The notes under the pieces were generated by a model. That model worked only from the letters and a program-made list of their open reading frames with translations. It made no database searches and was not told the DNA's origin. This document shows, piece after piece, positions 46,010 through 49,334 of a stretch of DNA of 49,334 bases. A program made the translations under genes and the position numbers. Position 1 is the first letter of the stretch. Every line of letters begins with the position of its first letter. This DNA comes from a virus. The DNA lies in the IMG/VR virus record IMGVR_UViG_3300015360_000007, positions 1 through 49,334 of that record. One strand, written 5' to 3'.

Positions 46010-46259
46010 GGGGTCTCCTTGGATAAAATCTATAGTATAATATTATACCTAAAGATATCGAGTTTAGCAAGTAATTTATTATTAAAGGTAGTTTTGGCAC
46101 GTGAAGCACAACATAAGTTATTGTAAACATATTGCCCAAAAGCCAAGCAAGTATGTACAGATCTAACATGTGGGCAGTGTTTCCGCGTTTAATTGTCTGA
46201 TAGGTTTGAATTAATGAGCAGAACATGTATAAACAAGTTCCCACGAGTCCTAGTATCAT
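46002..46259 (-). CDS. SemiSWEET/PQ-loop-like membrane protein (85 aa)
   Basis: The 85-residue length and three hydrophobic spans (GLVGTCLYMFCSLIQTY; ILAWLLGNMFTITYVVL; LIINYLLNSISLGIILYY) match SemiSWEET transporters, which work as dimers to move small sugars. The first span ends S-L-I-Q-T-Y-Q-T-I-K-R-G-N-T, aligning with the P-Q motif and its basic loop; here Pro is replaced by Ile while Gln stays. The start lies right after the stop of the ClpP-like gene. A sugar or solute role in infected cells is inferred; the changed motif may alter gating. Confidence 0.65.
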   Translation of the reverse strand: MILGLVGTCLYMFCSLIQTYQTIKRGNTAHMLDLYILAWLLGNMFTITYVVLHVPKLPLIINYLLNSISLGIILYYRFYPRRPHV

Positions 46260-46829
46260 CTAAAACAACTCGTCTACTACCCCATGCTCCAAACACTCAT
46301 CGGCATTGAGGTAAAAGTCTTTAGATACTGCTCTATTGTACCAGTATTCTGCATCTTTGGTAGAGAATTCTGCCATCCATTTAGCCCAAAGTAGTTCTTC
46401 GCGCTCTTGTTGCTCAACAACGTTTTTTATATCTAAATGTTTACCGTCTAGTCCATAAGAACTTTGGTGCCACATAAAGGTAGCGTATTTACTAAAGCGG
46501 CGTTTGTTACCAGAAGCAAGTATAAGGGTAGCGGCAGACATGACTTGACCATAGCCTTCAGTAATTATCTGGCACTTAGCGCCCCTAATACGACCAACAA
46601 TAGCTAAAGAGTCGTAGGCACTGCCTCCACCAGAGTTAATACGGATAGTTATGGACTTGCGATTAATTGATTCAAGTTCTGATAGGGCTGCATCTACGAA
46701 ATCGTAGGTATATGCATCAATGTCTGACGTGATTCGAACAACTCGATTCTTAAAGTCGACGTTATGTTCAAAGTTATACTGAAGTCTTAATGCTTCTTTA
46801 TCAATTTCGGCATTTTTAATTTGATCCAT
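46260..46829 (-). CDS. ClpP-like serine protease
   Basis: The 189-residue protein has the ClpP triad at near-standard positions: S98 in G-Q-V-M-S-A-A, H121 in F-M-W-H-Q-S-S, and D171 in S-K-D-F-Y-L. The oxyanion loop I-N-S-G-G-G-S is also present. Phage ClpP-like enzymes often process the capsid or scaffold; here it stands upstream of the packaging genes rather than beside the portal. AGGAG precedes the start. It may instead work with a host ClpX/A-type ATPase. Confidence 0.85.
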   Translation of the reverse strand: MDQIKNAEIDKEALRLQYNFEHNVDFKNRVVRITSDIDAYTYDFVDAALSELESINRKSITIRINSGGGSAYDSLAIVGRIRGAKCQIITEGYGQVMSAATLILASGNKRRFSKYATFMWHQSSYGLDGKHLDIKNVVEQQEREELLWAKWMAEFSTKDAEYWYNRAVSKDFYLNADECLEHGVVDELF

Positions 46830-46842
46830 GGCATTACTCCTA

Positions 46843-47301
46843 TTACTCTTTAATTCTATTACTCTCTAAAGCATACAGTACGTACGGATGGTAGACAAAG
46901 TTGTATTTGCTTGCAATCTTGTCTGCTATTTTTGTGTGGTGGGTATATATGCCTGCCGTGGCTAAATCGTGTTCAAAAGCATTAAGCAGAACTTTGCCTA
47001 TGCCTAAATTCCTAAAGTTATGTTTAACATACAGATAATGGAGAGTAAAAATGCCCTCTGTTTGCCCGGCGCAGATGTAGCCATAGATTTGACTAGGATC
47101 AGAGTCATTAACGGCTAGAATTACCGAGTTATTTTTAACTATACGCTCAATTAATTTATGATGCTCGGCAAAATATACGGTGTTAGATACGGTTTTGGCG
47201 CCCGCAGAATCTCGATAGCTCTTAAGCCACGAGTTAAATATGAAGGGGACGTCGGTTTGGTTGGCTGGTCGAAGCCTGACTTGCGGTTTTAGAGTTCCCA
47301 T
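46843..47301 (-). CDS. GNAT-family N-acetyltransferase
   Basis: The 152-residue protein follows the GNAT fold: R-L-R-P-A-N-Q-T-D-V at the N-terminus, the strand L-H-Y-L-Y-V, then the acetyl-CoA-binding loop R-N-L-G-I-G-K-V-L-L (motif A). It starts next to AAGG, overlapping the upstream stop. GNAT proteins occur in podophage packaging or internal-virion regions. The substrate is unknown: it could modify a virion or host protein, or act in resistance to toxins. Confidence 0.8.
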   Translation of the reverse strand: MGTLKPQVRLRPANQTDVPFIFNSWLKSYRDSAGAKTVSNTVYFAEHHKLIERIVKNNSVILAVNDSDPSQIYGYICAGQTEGIFTLHYLYVKHNFRNLGIGKVLLNAFEHDLATAGIYTHHTKIADKIASKYNFVYHPYVLYALESNRIKE

Positions 47302-47492
47302 TATTCTACAACCTTACGTTCCAGCTCTTGCCGTATTTTAACGATGACTGGTTGAAAGTAGTTTAGGGACTCAAGCTTGGATTCAAGGTCTAAAAGGGCA
47401 GCTGATGTCTGCTTTTGACGCAGGACTAGCTCGCCATATTGGGCAAGCAGATCTTTATAGACGTCTGAGATGATTTTGTTTTCTGGATTCAT
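47301..47492 (-). CDS. Small helical protein (63 aa)
   Basis: The ATG at 47492 follows GGAG at nine bases; an upstream in-frame ATG at 47531 has none. The product is helical with heptad character (LLAQYGELVLRQKQTSAALL). Its TAA overlaps the next ATG (TAATG). No family recognised. Confidence 0.55.
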   Translation of the reverse strand: MNPENKIISDVYKDLLAQYGELVLRQKQTSAALLDLESKLESLNYFQPVIVKIRQELERKVVE

Positions 47493-47567
47493 TGTTATTG
47501 CTCCATAGAATTTATTACTTAAAAGACCCAATGTTATTGGACATTTATAGACATGCGTTATGTTATT

Positions 47568-47714
47568 AGCACTATGGGCTGTATTGTTTTAGCACTATGG
47601 GCTGTATTGTTTTAGCACTATGGGCTGTATTGTTTTAGCACTATGGGCTGTATTGTTTTAGCACTATGGGCTGTGTCGTTTTAACACTATGGGCTGTGTC
47701 GTTTTAACACTATA
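47568..47714. repeat. Tandem 23-base repeats, six full copies plus a partial
   Basis: Units start at 47568, 47591, 47614, 47637, 47660 and 47683, with a partial copy at 47706. The core is CACTATGGGCTGTRTYGTTTT. The last two copies share changes (AA for AG, TGTC for TATT), so they diverged together. The array fills most of the otherwise gene-free stretch 47493-47808, upstream of the packaging genes. A packaging, operator or second-origin function is possible. Confidence 0.9.
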
Positions 47715-47786
47715 AGTACTTGAAACCATAGGAAATTTGATTAACTTATTGTGCCAACTGTGCCCAGAAGAAGGTAGTGGGTACAT

Positions 47787-47838
47787 GAATCTTTTTTATT
47801 TACAAGAGCTAAAGTGGCGAATCTTTTTTATTTACAAG
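47787..47838. repeat. 20-base direct repeat at the end of a gene
   Basis: GAATCTTTTTTATTTACAAG occurs at 47787-47806 and 47819-47838. The second copy is the end of the coding region at 47809; the first lies beyond its stop. It looks like a recent short duplication of a gene end. Confidence 0.85.
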
Positions 47839-48177
47839 CTCAGTAGCTAATTGCAACAGTTCTTCGTTAGTTAAATTGGCTAAATCTTGAGACCGGGTCT
47901 GCTCCCTTGCTTCCTTAGACAATTTGACCAAGGTGTCCACATACCCCTGAACGGCTTTAGCTTCTCGAACGTCTAACGGCTTACCTGTCTGAGTCTTGGC
48001 ACGATATACCGCCAACTCGGCGCCAATAATGTTCATTGCATCTGCAAGCAATCGCTCTAACGGAGCTACGGTTATAACCTCAGAAACCCCGTCTCTTTTA
48101 ATAATTATCTTCTTAGATCCAAATTGGTCCGTAAACTTTTGAGGCGCTGGAGCTAATTCTATTGGTTTGTGAGTCAT
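47809..48177 (-). CDS. Small helical protein beside the HTH gene (122 aa)
   Basis: A short beta start (SKKIIIKRDGVSEVITV) precedes helices (LERLLADAMNIIGAELAVYRAK and VQGYVDTLVKLSKEAREQ). The start overlaps the stop of the HTH gene, with GGAG upstream, so the two are co-translated. The helical second half could oligomerise like a terminase small subunit. I do not recognise a family. Confidence 0.55.
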   Translation of the reverse strand: MTHKPIELAPAPQKFTDQFGSKKIIIKRDGVSEVITVAPLERLLADAMNIIGAELAVYRAKTQTGKPLDVREAKAVQGYVDTLVKLSKEAREQTRSQDLANLTNEELLQLATELVNKKDSPL

Positions 48178-48698
48178 TCTTCTTCTCCATTTACTTGGTC
48201 GTCAAACTCTTCATAATCCGTAAGAACATCTACGCAGTCAACTGCTCTAAGCCCGTTAGGATCAGATAGATTGAACTTAATCATAGACATCCTAAGGTGC
48301 TTAATTCTATAAGACACCCAGAACACAGAATACGCCTTGACCTTTTTATAAGTAATTCTTAACTCTTGAGACATTTTTCGGTACGTTGCCCCGGATGCAT
48401 AAAGATCCCACAACGTTCGGTCTACTTCGTGTTCAAAAACGCCGTTTGCATTAAAATGGTCAATAGCCCTTTGGTGCCGAAACTGAGAACTATTAGCTAA
48501 AGTTTCTTGATCGGTAAGCCTATCTCCCAAATAGCTTTGGGCAAAATGCGACTTAAGGTAGGGACTATTTTCCCCATCGCTAGTAATTGCGTCGTGCCAC
48601 TCAATGTCCTCAAACTTATCTTTTTTTAGTTTTTGATACCATGTATTTTTAAGTTTTTTAAACTCTGCGCTTTTATAAAATTTATTTTCGTCTGCCAT
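48174..48698 (-). CDS. Helix-turn-helix protein, candidate terminase small subunit or regulator (174 aa)
   Basis: Residues around 105-135 read D-L-Y-A-S-G-A-T-Y-R-K-M-S-Q-E-L-R-I-T-Y-K-K-V-K-A-Y, a helix-turn-helix. The N-terminus is Lys-rich and the C-terminus acidic (DYEEFDDQVNGEEE). It is the first gene of the leftward arm, behind its own promoter, as expected either for a terminase small subunit or a late regulator. GGGG precedes the ATG. Confidence 0.6.
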   Translation of the reverse strand: MADENKFYKSAEFKKLKNTWYQKLKKDKFEDIEWHDAITSDGENSPYLKSHFAQSYLGDRLTDQETLANSSQFRHQRAIDHFNANGVFEHEVDRTLWDLYASGATYRKMSQELRITYKKVKAYSVFWVSYRIKHLRMSMIKFNLSDPNGLRAVDCVDVLTDYEEFDDQVNGEEE

Positions 48699-48719
48699 AT
48701 TATTAACCCCTTGCCCCTA

Positions 48720-48748
48720 TTTATACCTCCTTCTAAACAAAAAGTCAA
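48720..48748 (-). promoter_or_regulatory. Leftward sigma-70 promoter of the late arm
   Basis: Read leftward: TTGACT (48748-48743), 17 bases, TATAAA (48725-48720). The start is near 48713, about 15 bases before the HTH gene. Its -35 box is only six bases from the -35 of the rightward promoter, so the two face away from each other and may compete or share an operator. Confidence 0.75.
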
Positions 48749-48754
48749 GTCAAT

Positions 48755-48783
48755 TTTACAAAAAAGCCAAAGTGTGCTATAAT
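48755..48783 (+). promoter_or_regulatory. Rightward sigma-70 promoter, apparently leaderless
   Basis: TTTACA (48755-48760), 17 bases, TATAAT (48778-48783), with TGTGC before the -10 box. The predicted start is base 48790, the A of the ATG of the transglycosylase, so the mRNA would have no leader. There is no ribosome site upstream of that ATG. Confidence 0.8.
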
Positions 48784-48789
48784 AGATAA

Positions 48790-49320
48790 ATGAAAACAAT
48801 TTTACTTGCAATTTTAGCTACTACTACTACTAACGTAAAAGCATTTAGCCCCGAGCAAAAGCTAATGGCGGCTTATAAGGCAGACCGGACTGAGGCACAA
48901 TTAGTTTACAATCAAATTTTAGTTAACCGACCAAAAATTAAAGTGCTTTATGCTCAAGCTTTGGCTAATGAAATTCACAAGCAGTCTAAAAATTATAAGA
49001 TTAGTCCTAAAATTATTTCGGCTATATTAGCTGTCGAGTCTATGTACGACCACACTAAAGTAAATAAACATTCTGGAGACTATGGGTTGAGTCAGATTAA
49101 TTATAAAACTATTAAGGCATATAAACTAGACAAAGCTAGATTAAGTAACGATATAGCCTATTCAATAAAATCTGGTGCATTAGTATTAAGTTACTTTCAC
49201 AAACGTTATGCACACAAGGAAAAGCATTGGTACGCTAGGTACAACGTAGGAACTAGAGAGGGCGCTATTAAATCAAAAACAGCTAAAAACTACATAAAAC
49301 TTGTGTCTAAGTATTTATAA
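48790..49320 (+). CDS. Secreted SLT-type lytic transglycosylase
   Basis: The 176-residue protein starts with a signal peptide (T-I-L-L-A-I-L-A-T-T-T-T-N-V-K-A, cleavage after A-like residues near 18). The soluble lytic transglycosylase core has the catalytic Glu in I-L-A-V-E-S-M-Y-D, then G-D-Y-G-L-S-Q-I-N and W-Y-A-R-Y-N-V-G, the standard signatures. It would cleave peptidoglycan glycan strands in the periplasm, for wall weakening during infection or lysis support. Its last 109 bases are repeated at the start of the window. Confidence 0.88.
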   Translation: MKTILLAILATTTTNVKAFSPEQKLMAAYKADRTEAQLVYNQILVNRPKIKVLYAQALANEIHKQSKNYKISPKIISAILAVESMYDHTKVNKHSGDYGLSQINYKTIKAYKLDKARLSNDIAYSIKSGALVLSYFHKRYAHKEKHWYARYNVGTREGAIKSKTAKNYIKLVSKYL

Positions 49321-49334
49321 ACTTGTGTATAAAC
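49212..49334. repeat. Terminal direct repeat, right copy
   Basis: Identical to bases 1-123. See the left copy for interpretation; it joins the end of the window to its start within the transglycosylase gene. Confidence 0.95.

Noticed and set aside
47568-47714. CRISPR array
   Set aside because: The 23-base units are directly adjacent with no unique spacers, and no cas genes are present.
1-49334. Temperate phage module
   Set aside because: No integrase, transposase, excisionase or CI-type repressor could be recognised. The HTH protein at 48174 is not clearly a repressor.
1-49334. T7-type phage RNA polymerase or tRNA genes
   Set aside because: No open frame has the size or motifs of a phage RNA polymerase, and I saw no cloverleaf-like sequence; a tRNA scan would settle the latter.

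Overview
The window is an essentially complete, AT-rich, tailed-phage genome of about 49.2 kb with a short, podovirus-like tail. The first 123 bases repeat exactly at the end. The repeat lies inside one gene, so it is most simply the overlap of a circular or circularly permuted assembly. The virion set is portal, scaffold, capsid, two tail-tube-type proteins and three large candidate ejection proteins. I see no tape measure, sheath or baseplate, and no integrase, repressor, tRNA or phage RNA polymerase. The host is probably Gram-negative: several products carry lipobox signal peptides, and every promoter I can see is of the sigma-70 type. I cannot name the host.

Layout. A divergent promoter pair at 48720-48783 separates two arms. 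Rightward (48790 to the end, continuing through the repeat at the start to 16190) runs the early/replication/lysis arm. It begins with a secreted transglycosylase and a collagen-like lipoprotein. Next come a HAD phosphatase, a structured intergenic RNA candidate (2169-2297), a very acidic zinc protein, and a lysis-like cluster of tiny lipoproteins, single-span peptides and an endolysin. A probable replication origin follows (nine 13-base iterons plus an A+T-rich stretch, 4522-4940). Downstream are a primase-polymerase/SF3 helicase, dUTPase, RecE-like nuclease, a DUF5664 nucleotide-hydrolase-like protein, an OB-fold-like ssDNA-binding candidate and a family A DNA polymerase. The arm ends with many small, tightly coupled genes, including a candidate spanin-like pair and a nuclease-like protein.

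Leftward (48698 down to 16182) runs the late arm. In transcription order it holds a helix-turn-helix protein and a small partner (terminase small subunit candidates), a 23-base tandem repeat, a GNAT acetyltransferase, a ClpP-like protease, a SemiSWEET-like membrane protein, a coiled-coil protein, a trypsin-like protease, terminase large subunit, portal, scaffold, major capsid protein, tail-tube proteins, the ejection proteins (one ending in an S74 intramolecular chaperone), a long series of beta-rich fibre/decoration-like proteins with internal repeats, a papain-like peptidase, a small membrane protein and a RusA-type resolvase. The arms converge with a 9-base overlap at 16182-16190.

How it works together. 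Host RNA polymerase would read the rightward arm from at least six sigma-70-like promoters, five of them sharing an extended -10 motif. The phage replicates from its own origin with its own primase-helicase and polymerase, and resolves branches with RusA. Intrinsic terminators after the capsid gene and two other structural genes probably set late protein ratios. Genes are packed with stop-start overlaps, and at least fifteen genes here are shorter than 60 codons.
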